In this document: one piece after another, positions 22,795 to 35,460 of the stretch | Position numbering within the stretch: the first letter of the stretch is position 1 | Layout: each line of letters starts with the position of its first letter | Assembly (NCBI GenBank): GCA_028641055.1 | Contig: CM054061.1 | Span: 55,442,993-55,506,992, forward strand | Reading direction: 5' to 3' | DNA from: Alopecurus myosuroides | Lineage: Eukaryota; Streptophyta; Magnoliopsida; Poales; Poaceae | DNA: 64,000 nucleotides | The notes under the pieces: generated by a model | Told to the model about the DNA's origin: nothing | Databases searched by the model: none | The model's input: the letters and a program-made list of their open reading frames with translations, nothing else | Program-made: the position numbers and the translations under genes

Positions 22795-25534
22795 AGCTAC
22801 CCTTTGACTCTATTATTAGAGAAAAATATTATGTTGATGTTTCCTCACTTGAAAATACTTGAGTTTCCCTTTTATGCCTAGCTGAAAGGCGTTAAAGAAA
22901 AGCGCTACCGGGAGACAACCCGTTTTATTTCTCTGTTTTCATTCTGTTTTCCTTTGTTTTCTTTGGTGTGCTTTGCACCTGGGTGTTTTATATTTCCTTA
23001 TCAACCCCTCTGTATCTTTTCTTTTGTGTTTTGTTGAGCCAACTAAAGCCTCTAGTGGAAAGTTGACACTATATTTCGGATTTCTGCGCAGAAAACAGAT
23101 TTCTGCTGTCCACAGTTAATTCCGTTAAAAATCAAAGAAAATTCAAACTTACCTGAGATTTTTTGTGATTAATCCTGAGTTATATATGAAACTTTTCTTA
23201 GTTTACCAATTTTTTATTTGAGCAACAAAAGATTTTATAAAAATCGATCTCTGTCTGTTGTTCTGTTTTGTCAGATTTCTGCCAATTATTGTATTTGCAT
23301 CTTAATCTCTTTCTTTTGGTGTTCTTTTGAGAAAAAGAGTTTTAAAAGAAGTTGTGACAGTAGCTAATGTGTTTTTATTGCTAGTCTTGTGTTGAAACTG
23401 AACCATGTGAGTTTATTATTTCGATTGAACTAACGTTGCTAATGAACATTGTGAGAATTTTGATGTGAAGGAAGTTTTCAAGGGTCAAGAGAAGAGGATG
23501 ATATGATGTGATCAAGAAGAGTGAAAAGCCTAAGCTTGGGGATGCCCCGGTGGTACATCCCAACAAATTACAAGAAAACTCAAGCGTCTAATCTTGGGGA
23601 TGCCCAAGGCATCCCCTTCTTCGTCAACAAATTATCAGGTCACTTCTAGTGAAACTATATTTTCATTCGGTCGCATCTTATGTGCTTTACTTGGAGCATA
23701 TTTTATTTTTGTTTTCAGTTTGCTTTTGCTTTTGTTTTCAGTTTGTTTTTACTTTCATAATAATCTTGGTTGGACCCCAGCATTCTTTTATTAGAGAGTG
23801 ACACGCTCCGCTTTTTCATGAGAATACATTGTATTCTTAGTCTCTGTTTGGCTGCTGCATTTATTTAGCTCCTGTTTTGCATGCATCTCTTATCAGAGCT
23901 GTTAGTTTTAGTAGTGTTATGTGAGTACTCTCATGTTTGCTTGTTGTATCATAAAGAGTATTTTTGTTAAATCATGTTTTGTATGGTGCTTGTTGGGAGA
24001 AAGAAAACTGCTGCTAGAAGTAGAATTTATAACAGTACTAGTAGAAGCTTGTATAGACTGTGGCTAGAACTTTTTCATGCCATGCTAAATGTTATTTTAT
24101 TTTTAAATCCTTGTGGTTATTTAGTATCATGATTATCCGCAAATAGCTGAGAGTGTTTAATATGTATTGAAAGATTCATGAGTTGTTATTGTCATAGTAA
24201 AGCATCAATATATGGTATTCTCTTTCGAATGTTTTATTTGGTTGACTTGGCGCATGCTCACACCATGTTTATGACTACAAACCAGTCACGAATAGCCTCC
24301 ATGTCCACTTAGTTTTTGAACGTGTGATACCGCTTATGTTTTAATTAATGATGCTTATGTCGCTATGCCTGATTATGGCTCTTATGCTCTCTTAATTTGT
24401 CGCTCCCAGTCTTTTGCTAGCCTCCCCCTGTACTGAGTATGAGCTCTACTCGTGCATCCAAACTCCCTTAAACCAAAGTTTTTCCCATTGTGTACACTAT
24501 ACCTACCTACATGCGGTATTTAACTGCCATTCTAAGTAAATTTCTAATGTGCTACCTTTAAAACCTTTAAAATTATTCCTGCTTTTGTGTTCTTGTTTAT
24601 GCTCATGAGGATGTCAATAGAGAATCTTTATCTCACTTGTTGATTGGTTTTCACACCCTGGACTAGTGGCTTCATCCGCTTATCCAAATGATAGAAGAGC
24701 TGGCAGCGGGGTGCCTAGCCCCAAATTAATACAAACAAATTCTCTTCACTATTTTTCCCCTGATCATATCAGTCAAAGAATGATTGTAAACAAAAGAGAA
24801 AGAGGGATGAACTTCTATACCAGTTGCGTCCTTCACCATGGGAGCTGCTCTTGTGAATCCAGTTGGCTTGTGACGTACTGTATTGTCTGTTTACCATTCG
24901 TTGACACTAGCATACACCCCTCCTAAACTATAGACATTCCTCCACAAATGTCAAACTTTTTATACCTCTGATTAATAAAATAAAAAGCTCTAGCACATGA
25001 GTTGATCCCTGCTTCCCTCTGCGAATGGCCTTTCTTTTACTTTTAGGTTGAGTCTCCATCTTCTAACTTTATGCACAATTGAGAGCATTTTTGCCATTCT
25101 GAGTTCTATGTGCATTTGTCCCATAAACATCAATAATTACTTCATGATGTCATATCGTTTGTTCTTAAATTATTTGTTCTAGTCTTCCTCTTGAACTTTG
25201 AAAGTTTCCTGGCATTTATGTTTTGTCCCACTCTTAAGGACTAGTGAAATACCACTTTGCGATGCTTTCTCTATACCTGAAACAAACGTCTACCTTTGTT
25301 TGAATTATTATTCATGATCCTTTATTTGAGTTACTCTTCGTGATGCAAAGTAATTGCTATGCTTTATTATTAAAGTTTTATTTATCATGCCTGTGTTTAA
25401 AGTTTTATGATCCCAGGGTGCATATGCTTTTACATTAGATTGATCAAGTTTATTATAGTAGAATGTCACCTCAGAAATTATTGTTTTATCGTTTACCTAC
25501 TCGAGGACGAGTAGGAACTAAGCTTGGGGATGCT
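22795..25534 (+). other. Long non-coding 3' region of the Athila-type element
   Basis: About 2.7 kb between the protease stop and the 3' LTR with no recognisable RT, RNase H, integrase or envelope reading frame on either strand. Composition is T-rich. It contains a partly repeated phrase CTTGGGGATGCC near 23537 and 23596, resembling the AGCTTGGGGATGCT tract before the LTR at 25521-25534. Long non-coding 3' regions are usual in Athila-type elements. Confidence 0.7.
25521..25534 (+). promoter_or_regulatory. Polypurine tract of the Athila-type element
   Basis: AGCTTGGGGATGCT immediately precedes the 3' LTR; the purine core is GGGGAT. Related strings upstream (near 23537 and 23596) may be secondary tracts. 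Confidence 0.65.
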
Positions 25535-27125
25535 TGATACGTCATAAACGTATCCCTAATTTCTGATGCTCCATGATGATATTATGCCAATTGCTACATG
25601 TTTTCTCCCTTCTTTATGTCATTTTTATCGATTTTCCGGACTAATCTATTGACAAGATGCCATAGAGCCAGTTCTCTGTTTTCTGCTACTTTTAGTTTCA
25701 GAAAAGTTATTCTGGAAATATTCTCGGAATTGGAAAGTTCGAAGCCCGGAAGTCCTATTTTCCCCGGAAGCATCCAGAAGACCGAAGAGGAGTCGAAGAG
25801 GGGCAACAGGGGGGCCACACCATAAGGTGGCGCGGGTCCCCCTGGCCGCGCCACCTATGGATATGCGGCCCCTGGAGCTCCACCGCCTTTGCCCTTTCGC
25901 CTATTTAAGACCCCCAGATGGAAAACCCTACGCACCAGATCAAAATCCCCAAAAAAGTTCCGCAGCCGCCGTCACCGTCAACCCTAGATCAGGAGGGTTC
26001 TGGAGCTATTTTCCGGCACCCTGTCGGAAAGGAAATCATCACCAGAGGCTTCTACATCACCATGCCTGCCTCAGGAGTGATGCATGAGTAGTTCATCCCT
26101 AGACTACGGGTACATAGCAGTAGCTAGATGGTTGTCTCCTCCTCATATGCCTCCATGTTTAGATCTCGTGAGCTGCCTATCATGGTCGAGATTGATCTTA
26201 TGTAATTCTATATGATGTGTTTGCTGGGATCCGATTAATATTGACCTTATGCCAAGTTGATTATAGTCTTTATTGCATATGTTATTTGTGATCTCGCATG
26301 CTTTCTGTTGCTAGTGGTTTCTCTGTTTAAGTAGTTGCTAGCGACTCCAAGAGGGAGTATTTATGCTTGATAGTGGGTTCATGCCTCCTTGTTGCCTTGC
26401 TCGAGTGACAGAAACCTGAAGGGGGAGGATGTGTTGTTGCCATTAGGGGGAAAACAGAGGTGAGAGTGCCCGCGTGCATAATCATTGCTTACATTACACA
26501 CTTTGTTTAATGGAATTATTTGTTCCTTGCAACTTAATACCTGAGGGGGTACGGATCATAACCTGAGGGTGGATTATTATTCATAGATGCAGATGGATGT
26601 CGGTCTATGTATCTTGTCGCAATGCCGCACTAAATTTTATAGTAATCATCATGTTATAATGTGCACTACAGTGCAACCTTTATTTGTCAATTGCCCAGCT
26701 GTAATTTGTTCATCCAGCATGTTATTTTTATGGAGGCACACCACTAGTGAAACTATGAACCCCGGTCCATTTTCCACACTATTAAACAAACCACAACAAT
26801 TTCCTGCTTTCTTTACTTACTACAAGCATACACTATTTTCCACACTATACGTCTAATCTTTGTTTTCAGCAAGACCGGTTAGATTGTCAACCTCACTGTA
26901 CCGTTGGGGCAAAGTATTTTGGTTGTGTTGTGTGCATATTCCACGTTTTTGCTGACACCGGTGAAGCGCCAGCACCACCGACAGTGGCATCAACCTTCTG
27001 AAGGTCCTCCTTCTCCTACTGGATTGATAACCCTGGTTCTTAACTAAGGGGAAAACTTCCTACCGTTGTGCTCATCATACCCTCCTCTTGGGGGTCTCCC
27101 AACGAGTGCACGATCTGCACCATCA
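25535..27125 (+). repeat. 3' LTR of the Athila-type element
   Basis: TGATACGTCATAAACG to GCACCATCA, 1,591 bp, aligning with 5665-7252. After its end the sequence returns to the LTR that was interrupted at 5664. Confidence 0.88.
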
Positions 27126-27728
27126 AGTGTCTCCTCTATGAATTGTGGTGTTTGTCTAGTACCTTCTAGGGAGCTCATAGTGATAGCATGGGGTTAACTA
27201 GACATAGGAATGCTTACTTTAAGGAATGCTTTTTGCAGCCCTACGCAATGATTAGTGTTCGTTATCCAACCGGAGAGGGTTAAGAGTATAATAGTGAGAG
27301 AACATATCTAGTTATTCATTTATGTGATCATTGTTGAGAGTGTCCTCTAGTGAAAGTAGGAGCCCTAGGCCTTATTTCCAAGCATTGAAACACCATTTTC
27401 CGCCTATTCTGCTACATGTTTGCCTGCTGCCATTTTTATTTCAGATTGCTATTATCACTTATTAACATCCATATTACTTGGATTTTACTCTCTCTTTGCG
27501 GAACTAATGCACATATACAACTGACAATTGTATTAGGTGTGTTGGGTACACAAGAGACTTCTTGTATCTTGATTGCAGGGTTACTTGAGAGGGATATCTT
27601 TGACCTCTACCTCCCTGAGTTCGATAAACCTTGGGTGATCCACTTAAGCGAAACTTGATTTTGTTCTACAAACCTCTGCACTTGGAGGCCCAACACTGTC
27701 ACAAGAATAGAAGCGTGCGTAGACATCA
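27126..27728 (+). mobile_element. Right part of the split outermost Athila-type LTR
   Basis: Continues the LTR from 5664 and ends GCGTAGACATCA, ten bases before an intact primer binding site. This position shows that 4888-5664 plus this piece form one 5' LTR. Its partner 3' LTR is not in the window. Confidence 0.75.
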
Positions 27729-27738
27729 AGCTCTTTTC

Positions 27739-27756
27739 TGGCGCCGTTGCCGGGGA
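27739..27756 (+). promoter_or_regulatory. Primer binding site, tRNA-Asp type
   Basis: TGGCGCCGTTGCCGGGGA, complementary to the 3' end of plant tRNA-Asp including CCA. It belongs to the split LTR element. Confidence 0.85.
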
Positions 27757-27968
27757 GGTAAGGTAAAAGGTTTTCACATCCTCGGGTGTGAGTGCTCAAA
27801 GTTAATTCCTTTAGATCCTGCAATTAATTTTTTTTGTTTCTTGTTTTCACTAGTTAGGCCTAATGGAAAACAACAAAAATATGAGAGAGCTATATAATAT
27901 TTATCTTGAATTAGGACATGAAGTGTTTGAAGAGAAAATTTAAAAACCTATGGAACTTTATTTGCATG
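27757..27968 (+). pseudogene. Leader and first codons of an Athila-type gag, truncated
   Basis: After the primer binding site, an ATG near 27863 opens MENNKNMRELYNIYLELG, the style of an Athila-type Gag start, but a TAA follows near 27940 and the element is cut at 27968 by another LTR. Only this stub of the internal region is present. Confidence 0.55.
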
Positions 27969-28690
27969 TGATACGTCCATTTTGCATCACTATTTTATAT
28001 CATAATTTTCTGTTATTCATCGATATATTTCATGTTATGATGCATCCCTTATGTTATTTCATCTTATTTTGCATGTTTTATAATTTTGGGAGAATAAACA
28101 CCAGGACCAGAAATCTGATGGAAAGAGCACCATCAAGATACCATATTTCAGAAGATCAGAAGAAGAAGGGGGACATCCGGGGGTTCCTAAAAGTCCAGAG
28201 GAAGAACACAGCCAGAAGGGGAGCTAGAGGGGGCCACCAGGGGCCCACACCTATGGCTGGCGCGCCCTCCCCCTGGACGCGCCACCTAGGGGTGTGGCCA
28301 CCCTGGCCCACCTCTAGGGGTCATCTTTGGCATGCTTGGCCCCAGGGAACCCTAAGCCTCATTCCATCCTCGAAGAATTATTCCGTCACCTCCTTGGGGC
28401 GAAAAACACTAGAGAGAGAAAAGCTCTCTGGCAGGGAGAAATCTGCCAGGAAAATTCCTCTCCGGAGAGGGGAAATCACCGCCATCGTCACCGTCATCAC
28501 TCCGGGCATCATCAAGATCGTCATCATCATCATCATCATCACCACCAGCACCATCACCCTCATCATCCACCTTCATCCCACTGTAACAATTAGGGTCCTC
28601 TATCGTTGTTTTGCATTAGATCTCTCTCCCGGTGTAGATTACTTGTTAGTAGTTCATGCTTGTGAGATTTATCAGTGTTTGCACTTTATG
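27969..28690 (+). mobile_element. Truncated Gypsy-type LTR fragment
   Basis: Begins TGATACGTCCATTTTGC, a common Triticeae LTR start, and runs through a GC-rich stretch to about 28690, where similarity in style stops. The right boundary is approximate and no duplication was found. A CAT/CAC-rich microsatellite lies at about 28515-28580 and produces spurious His- or Met-rich frames. Confidence 0.6.
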
Positions 28691-29650
28691 ACCAGATTAA
28701 TTTCCTTATTTTCCAGATCTTTTTCATCCATAACACAAATGGAAAAACAACAAGAATTCAACCATACACCCACATGTAAATGATTACATGTTCTAAAACC
28801 AATATGGAATAATATCCATATTGGAACCTATGTGGAAAATAAGAAAATAAGATCCCAAAATTATACATGTTTTTCACATGATCAAGTACTAAAAACAGCA
28901 ACCTTTCTTGCACACACCTAAGTAAAATGTCAACCAAACTTGCTAAGAGTTTCAATTAGGAAAGTAACAAAGCCTCATAAGAGAAAACAAGTCCCTTCAC
29001 CAATGTAAATCATTTGGAATGACATGGTATAAAATTTCCTATTGAGTGATTTTTCATTTCAGTGCATAGAAAAACTACTAGGTAGTGTTACCAAACTTAT
29101 TTTCTAAAAAGAACTTGTAGCTATAATTGTCCAATTATGGTACACCACTTTCTTAACCACATGATTATTGTGTTTGATCATAAATCATGCCTAAAATAAT
29201 TTAATAGCTATTTAATAAATAAAATGAAGATAAGATAACAACACCACTTAATATAGCACCCTAAATAAAAAAATACAAATATTCTTCAAATCCACCAAAA
29301 GAAAACATGGTGAGGTGTAAAATTCGATAAGGAATTCAAATATGATTTTTATTAATTTTTATGTTTGCAAATAGGCCCTGAAAACAGGGGTTTCTTTTCA
29401 GTTTTCATTAACAGAAGGACCTCGCTGTGAATAACAAAAACTTGAGGGGTTCATCGAAAATATCCTTTTATTTCCTCTTTCTTCTTCCTCTGCCAGAAGG
29501 CAGAGGAGAAGATCACGACGTCGCTTCCGTCACGGCCACCTCCTGCTCACCGCCTTTGTGCGAAGATAAGTAGAAGGAGGCATCTGCATCTGCTCCTCTC
29601 TCTCGCAGTCTCCCTCTCTCTCGTTTCCTCTGTGCAAAGAACATCCAAAC
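28691..29650. other. AT-rich unclassified DNA ending in a pyrimidine-rich, gene-like stretch
   Basis: From 28691 to about 29390 it is AT-rich with no coding frame. From 29390 it becomes GC-richer, with CT-rich runs (29560-29630) leading to AACATCCAAAC at the insertion site. With the Tat elements removed it joins 50684-50794 and then 60701 onward. It could be a degenerate long LTR or the 5' end of a host gene. I could not decide. Confidence 0.4.
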
Positions 29651-30103
29651 TGTCGTGGGATAATCACGGCAGATGTTACCTGGGGTAACTGATCTTGGGG
29701 CAAGTCGACACAGGTATTCGGGAGAGGGTTTAGCTCGTGGGAAAATATGGCGAGAAGCAATCTAAGAACCAGAGAGCAACTCGCCGGCTCTCGATATTAT
29801 TATACTGGATACTCGATAACAGGTATTACAATATGACTTGAATCTCTGGCAAACTAAACCTAGGGGCCGGTTTATAAAGCACCCGTACACCCCTAACTTG
29901 CCTTTCAAGGCACATCTTGAGTCCTACTCGAACTCCACATATAAAGCCTAACTTTCCTTATCGCAACCCACAAGCCGGGTTACGAATCTCACAAGCCTTT
30001 GAGCCTTCTAGTAACCTTTTTACCCCTATCCGGGTATTGATCAGCTCACCTCGGGCCGGATTATACCTTGAAGTGGGCCTACCGGGTTACTATCCCCCCA
30101 TCA
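29651..30103 (-). repeat. 3' LTR of the outer Tat element
   Basis: 453 bp, TGTCGTGGGA...CCCCCATCA on the plus strand. I saw no difference from 50226-50678. The leader start codon in U5 is ATA rather than ATG. Confidence 0.93.
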
Positions 30104-30114
30104 GTAGTCCCCAG
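30104..30114 (-). promoter_or_regulatory. Polypurine tract of the outer Tat element
   Basis: Minus-strand CTGGGGACTAC directly before the 3' LTR, as in the other Tat elements. Confidence 0.75.
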
Positions 30115-30446
30115 GATAGCGCGGGCTTCACAGATCCATTCTTGAAGTGCTCGCTATTCCTTAAAAAGACATGAAACACCCAAGCTTACGTGAACCGGGT
30201 CAAGTTACTTTAACATATGACTAGACATAGCTCCGCAGCGGTCATTCGACAGTTCGATCCTTCCTCGAATGCCCAACGAACATTTTCAAATTTGAACCCT
30301 AAGATATTAAGGCCCTACTCTTGATAAGGATCCCGGATATCTCGGGACAAATCGCATTCCAAACACCCGCAACACCAAATCTGTGCGGATAATTATTGCT
30401 CCGTAACCTCCGGCTTTCCAGCCGCGGGCGAGCTCACCACCTTCCT

Positions 30447-30454
30447 TATAAATA
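30447..30454 (+). promoter_or_regulatory. TATA box of opposite-strand gene, copy 2
   Basis: TATAAATA about 255 bases before the first intron donor (TTTG|GTAAGC at 30703/30704). CT-rich initiator-like sequence follows at 30480-30530. Confidence 0.72.
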
Positions 30455-31227
30455 TCAGCCGATGGTAACCCTAAGTCATTCATCCCGCTTCATCATCCCT
30501 TTCCTCCACGCTCCCTCGCAACTTCTGCCACTGGGCTCGCACGCTTCAAGAAAGATAAGGCCACCTCCGGCCGCACTCGTCCTCAAGCTATCCAGCACCG
30601 CCACTAAGCACCGTTGTCACACCCGCGCTTCTTCATCGAGGGCCGTGACGCAACACTCAAGCCGCGCCACGCACCTCCCTCACTTCGGACCTCAACTCCT
30701 TTGGTAAGCCTTTCTCAACCATACAATTTAAGCTCGCAGCCTTTTCAATCTGACCAAGATTGGATCTGGGTCAACCCGTAAACTGATTTTCTGATATCAT
30801 CAAATTGAACCGCTTCGATAGACCTTAGTTCCTTTAGTCACCTGATACGTAGTCGCAGCTCATCCCCGCGCACTTATCGGCCATCCAACTTTGCACAGGA
30901 TTGCTCGCAAGCTTTTCGATCTAGATCCATTCCACCTTGTTATTTCCGCCTGTCGCATTAACACCCGGAAAATCCTCTTTTTCCAGCTAATCCTTCCACA
31001 ATAAAGGCATGGGCAACCATCCATGTACACCCAATTCACCTGATCGTGTAAGTAATTAGCAATTTACTCAACCTCATCTAACACCCGGAAAAATCTTCTG
31101 CATTTAATGTCGTAGTGCATTATCCGGGTCTCATTTTAGCCTTCAACGCCTTGACGTCTCCAAACCCGAATGATTTGATGCTCCGAATCTCACTCCATAC
31201 TTTTCCTGTCCCTTGCAGGTCAACTCC

Positions 31228-34200
31228 ATGGCTCCTAAAAGACAAGGAAGACACCCGGCTTCTGCAAAGGCCTCTCAAACCACTTCTGCCGACTGGGGTC
31301 GGTCTTCAACGACAAAGGCCAAGCTAGACGGGATGGCCGAGCTAGGAATCCTTCCTTCTCAAAAGGAAATACATTGGAGGGCTCCTGGCGATGAGACCCG
31401 TCCCACTCCTATCGGGAACGAGGTAATTTGCTTTACCGAGCATGTGACCCGGGGATTCCGTCCTCCGGGTCACCCTTTTTTCCGGGAAGTCTTGAGCCAC
31501 TACGGCCTCCGGGTGTTCGACATAGGGCCTAACTCTATGCTGAACATAACCCACTTCATAGTTTTGTCCGAGTCGTACTTACGCACTCCGCCAAACCTTG
31601 TTCTTTTTACCGAATTATTCCAATGCGAACCATGCTATGAGAACGGTAACGGAACGCTTCTTACCTGCGGCGGGGTGTCTATCCAGCGCCGCAAACACTC
31701 ACTGATGCCACCTCTCAACCTGAACTCTGACGCCAAAAACTGGCAATTATCCTTCTTTTATTGCCACGACACTTCTCCGGACGGTGAGAAGAAACTGCCG
31801 GGTTACTCGGAGACCCCCCTCGAGCCGTCCGAGTCTTTTAGTGCTTTCGCTCCTGACTCTGATAGGGAAGCAATTCGGCCCCTTTTGGCCGAACTATCGG
31901 CCCTTTCAGCCCATGGCCTTCTCGGACTTAACTTGGTAAAGACTTGGGTGGAGTTCCGGGTTCAACCCAACTCCATCCGCTCAAAGTCGCTGCACGAATA
32001 CTCGGGTCACGTCACAGATTCCCTTCGCTATTCCACCAAAAACTTCCCTGCCGGTAACACCAACAAGACTATCAAGGGCTTCCTGACGGAGAGACTAGAT
32101 GTCATAAAGAACACTACCGGGTTATCCCCGTTCACTCGGGAAAACCCCGCCCCAGCGGTAAGACCTGACTCCTTTTTCTCATTTCATTACTTTCATCCCT
32201 TATAGCCTCTAACCACCACTTGTGCTTATTTGTTCACAGGATAACGACCCCTTCTGGAAAGTTGAAAATCCTCCTCCTTCTCAAGACCCTGAAGAGGAAA
32301 ACGAGTCTGCTGACGATGATGAGGGTACTCTCCCATACCCTTCACACCTGCCCTTCACCTGTGTTATTTCTCTTATCTGATACCTATCCGGTTTTCAGGG
32401 TCGGGGGATGAAGAGGAGGAAGAAGAAAATGACCCAGAGGCCACCGAGTCTGACCAGGAGCCCCCTGTTGGAAACAAAAGGAAGGCTAGAGGGGTAGTTG
32501 AAAAGGTTCCCTTCTCTTCTATGTCTCGTGCGCCTTACTCCTTTGCTGCTATGCATGAACTTAACGAGCGATTATCACATTCACCCTTATTGAAGGACCC
32601 TCTCCCGACTAAACGTAGGGTGACCCGGAATTCTCCGGGGGATGATCCCCTTAACCCGGGTATCTCCACTTCACCCACTCATCGGGCCAGTACCCCTCCA
32701 GCTCAACCTTCCCAATCTCCTCAACGTCATCCATCTCCTAATCATCCACTTGCCGGGCAATTTCGCGTGCCGCAGCCAGTGCTCCTGCCGACATCATCCG
32801 CCTCCAGCGGCGAGCTTCCCCCGGACTATGCCGTGAACACCGGGTAACTACCTTTACTTACATTTTCTCGTATTAGTTACTTTTCTTTTTTCCGTATATT
32901 CCATTGATCAATGTCTCCCTTCTTTTCTCCAGCGCCACAGTTACGCTAAGCGACCCGGACATCCCTGAATCAGAAGAGCAGGGAGAAGAGAAGCCGAGTG
33001 ATGACATGGACGTTGAGGTTGAGGACGAGGCCGAGGATGGAAATGGAGAAGATCCTTTTAAGGACCCAGTCCCACCAAAGACTGCATCACCCCAGCCCTC
33101 TGAAGAAGTGGACGAAGACATCATTGTAGAGACCAAGTCGGGCTCTCCTATCCCGGACGTTCAAACAATCCGGGTTTCGACCCCCAAACCCGGAACAACT
33201 CCTCCACAAGAGGGCCAATCCTCCGGCCCTTCTCGACTTCGCCCTGAAGACATGACCTTTGCTCAAATGCTAGATGCCCTCCATACCTTGAAGGGCGACG
33301 AAGAAAACATACTAGATGCCTTAATAACCAAGCACGAGGTAACCCCGACTAATCATCAATTGTCTCCATGCCTAGTCCCCAAGTTCCGAGTAATTTACTA
33401 GGTAACTTGCTTGGAACTTTGCATAATGTTTCTGGCTGATCCCTCTTCATGCTTCTTGACAGGATTATGTTTCACAGTTGGAGAAGAAGCTGGCCAAGTC
33501 CACCAAGCGTATTGGAAAAGAAACGGCCCTTCGTGAAGCTGCTGAGACTGAGGCTCGCAGGTGCCAAAAGATGACGAAAAAGTACAGGAAGAGAGCTCAC
33601 AGGGCTAAGGAAAAACTTACAACTCTTTCCGCTCAAATTGCTGATGTTCACCGTACCGCGACTGGTAAGATTTTTGAATTTCACCTTTTTATGACTCGGA
33701 TTGCTTTGATTTGAACACTTGCACTTGCTTGCCTACTATCTTTACTCCTTTTGCCTTTCTTAGCAGGCCCACGTGATGCTGCCCCCGAAGAAGATGATGC
33801 TGCCAAGCTTAAAACCATCAAGAATACTCTTCGCCAACTTTGCGGCGGAATTAGCTGGATACTTGATGAGCTGCGACTGCCGGATGTCAAGCCAGATAAT
33901 ATGAAGAGATTACTGGAATTCTGCTCCACGATCCCCGAGTGGATTTGGCATTGGAAACGATCCTCCTGCCGAGTTGGGGTAACCCGGGGGCTCGCACTGG
34001 CTAAAGCATACGCCCCCAAGCTACAACTTGCCAAACTTATGAGTGGATTTCCAGAGTTCAACTTGGATGGGTCCAAGTTTTTGCCAAAGGACTTCAAGGC
34101 TATTCAGAAAGAAGTCCGCCATCCGGCTAGCGTTATTGCTGACAGCTTAGAGATTGATGAGATTCTCCCTGCTTATGATGCTAATGACAAGGTTGTCAAG

Positions 34201-34401
34201 GCGAACCGCCCCCAGCCGTTCGATATGCTTGCCCGTTGGAAGGAGCAGGCGATCAAGATGAAGGAAGAAGCCGCCAAGAAGGCCGAGGCCGATTCTGCTC
34301 CTGCAACTTCTGCTGCACAACCCGGGACTGCTACCGACCCGAGTGGCGCCGCAACTACTGGTGGCGACAAGGGCAAGGCCAAGATGGATCCTGCAGCTTG
34401 A
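31228..34401 (+). CDS. Opposite-strand accessory gene, copy 2, intact six coding exons
   Basis: Untranslated exon ends at 30703; coding exons 31228-32157, 32240-32324, 32399-32843, 32933-33338, 33463-33664, 33767-34401. Every intron has GT...AG and the joined frame is open for 900 residues (intron phases 0,1,2,0,1). The N-terminal domain spans ~1-310 (VTRGFRPPGHPFFREVLSHY, LTCGGVSIQRRKHS, LGLNLVKTWVEFRVQPNS). Exons 3-5 are Glu/Asp- and Pro/Ser-rich with basic TKRRVTRNSP, possibly nuclear. Exon 6 is a charged coiled coil (KKLAKSTKRIGKETALREA). Exon 7 carries a conserved helical block and a Lys/Ala tail. The N-terminal part resembles Pfam Transposase_28 from memory. Biochemical role unknown; nuclear or chromatin-related action is a guess. 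Confidence 0.85.
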
Positions 34402-35460
34402 AGTAATGCCTATCATTTCACACACGTCAGCCGGCAAAGCATCGTTAAAACAGTCTTTACTATTCGTTTAAGCAGAGCGCCTGTGCTCTTTTGATACTTT
34501 ATGGTTTTTGTAACACTTTTATTTAAACTCCCAATGCACTTTGCGCCCCCTTTGGGCTTTTGATGAATGTGTCTTCGCATTTACTTATTCTTGATATCCA
34601 CTTGCTTTATTCTCGATACCTTATACTTTTCCTTATACTTTCCTTAGCAAGACCCGTCCTCCGGGTGTCGTTGGCGTCTAGGGACCAGTTTTAGACCTGA
34701 ATCCCTAAGCTCCTGAGACCCGGATGCGTGGCTTGTTTTAATTTTATCGGCTGGATGATGCTGTTTCTTCCTTAGAGCTCATAAGTCCCCAGTCCGGGTT
34801 TCTGCGTCTAGGGCACATGATTGTTTTCTTTCAAGGAAACAAATCGCCTGTCGCTGAATGCCCAAGACTTCAGGACAGCTTCTTATGAGGTTTGAAGTTA
34901 TGCTTGATAATCGTTGAGTTTCCGGCTATCGGCCTTATACTCTGCATAACTTGTGGTTTAGATGACCCTTTCGACTATCTTGTACTATAAGCCGGCTTTC
35001 GCGTGGATACCATGTTGTTACATCAATACGAAAACGGGGTCAAGCAAGTCCCGTTTGGGTCTCATGACCGACATTTAATCGTAAGCGAACGAATCATGCC
35101 ACTTCGTTGCGAGTCACATCGAGCTTAAGTAAGAATAGCCGAGAAATTTGGACTTCTTTGTCCGGTTATAAGATTGTAGCCGCACTCGTTTTTTCGAGTG
35201 ACGGCCCCTATAACTCATTGGCATCAAGGCCGGGTCTTTTTTGAGTTTACAGCTGTGCTTGTATGAGCAACCAGCCCTCAAGACCTGAATATTCACATTG
35301 CATAAATAAAACTTGCTTCTTTTCTTGATAATCCCTTTTTATTTGATATGAAAAAATTGGGCCAGCAAGCCGCCTCATTAAAAACCCATCCAGTCCCCAA
35401 GGGTGCCCTGGATAGGAAAAGAGTGCGTCTGAAACCTGCTGCCTGTTATATCATTTTCTG
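34402..35460. other. Conserved non-coding block of the outer Tat element
   Basis: Lies between the stop of the plus-strand gene and the stop of the minus-strand integrase. It holds the reverse-oriented versions of the blocks listed for 15013-16155, including ATCCACGCGAAAGCCGGC (minus strand) near 34992. No gene seen. Confidence 0.7.

Larger units (their letters stand above)
5665..27125 (+). mobile_element. Athila-type gag-protease-only LTR retrotransposon, split by a Tat element
   Basis: Two long LTRs (5665-7252 and 25535-27125) bound an internal region with a primer binding site, one gag-protease gene in two pieces and a polypurine tract, but no reverse transcriptase, RNase H or integrase. 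The Tat element at 7817-21142 interrupts gag; without it and one TSD copy the element is about 8.1 kb. Flanks read TGTGT (5660-5664) and AGTGT (27126-27130), an imperfect duplication. The target was another LTR. It must have depended on pol from a relative. The LTRs differ at many sites, so it is clearly older than the Tat elements. Confidence 0.85.

Noticed and set aside
24666..24926. Possible envelope-like gene in the Athila 3' region
   Set aside because: A single 86-codon frame with no signal peptide or clear membrane segment and no neighbours in frame.
28378..28593. Met-rich and His-rich small proteins
   Set aside because: They come from a CAT/CAC microsatellite inside an LTR fragment.
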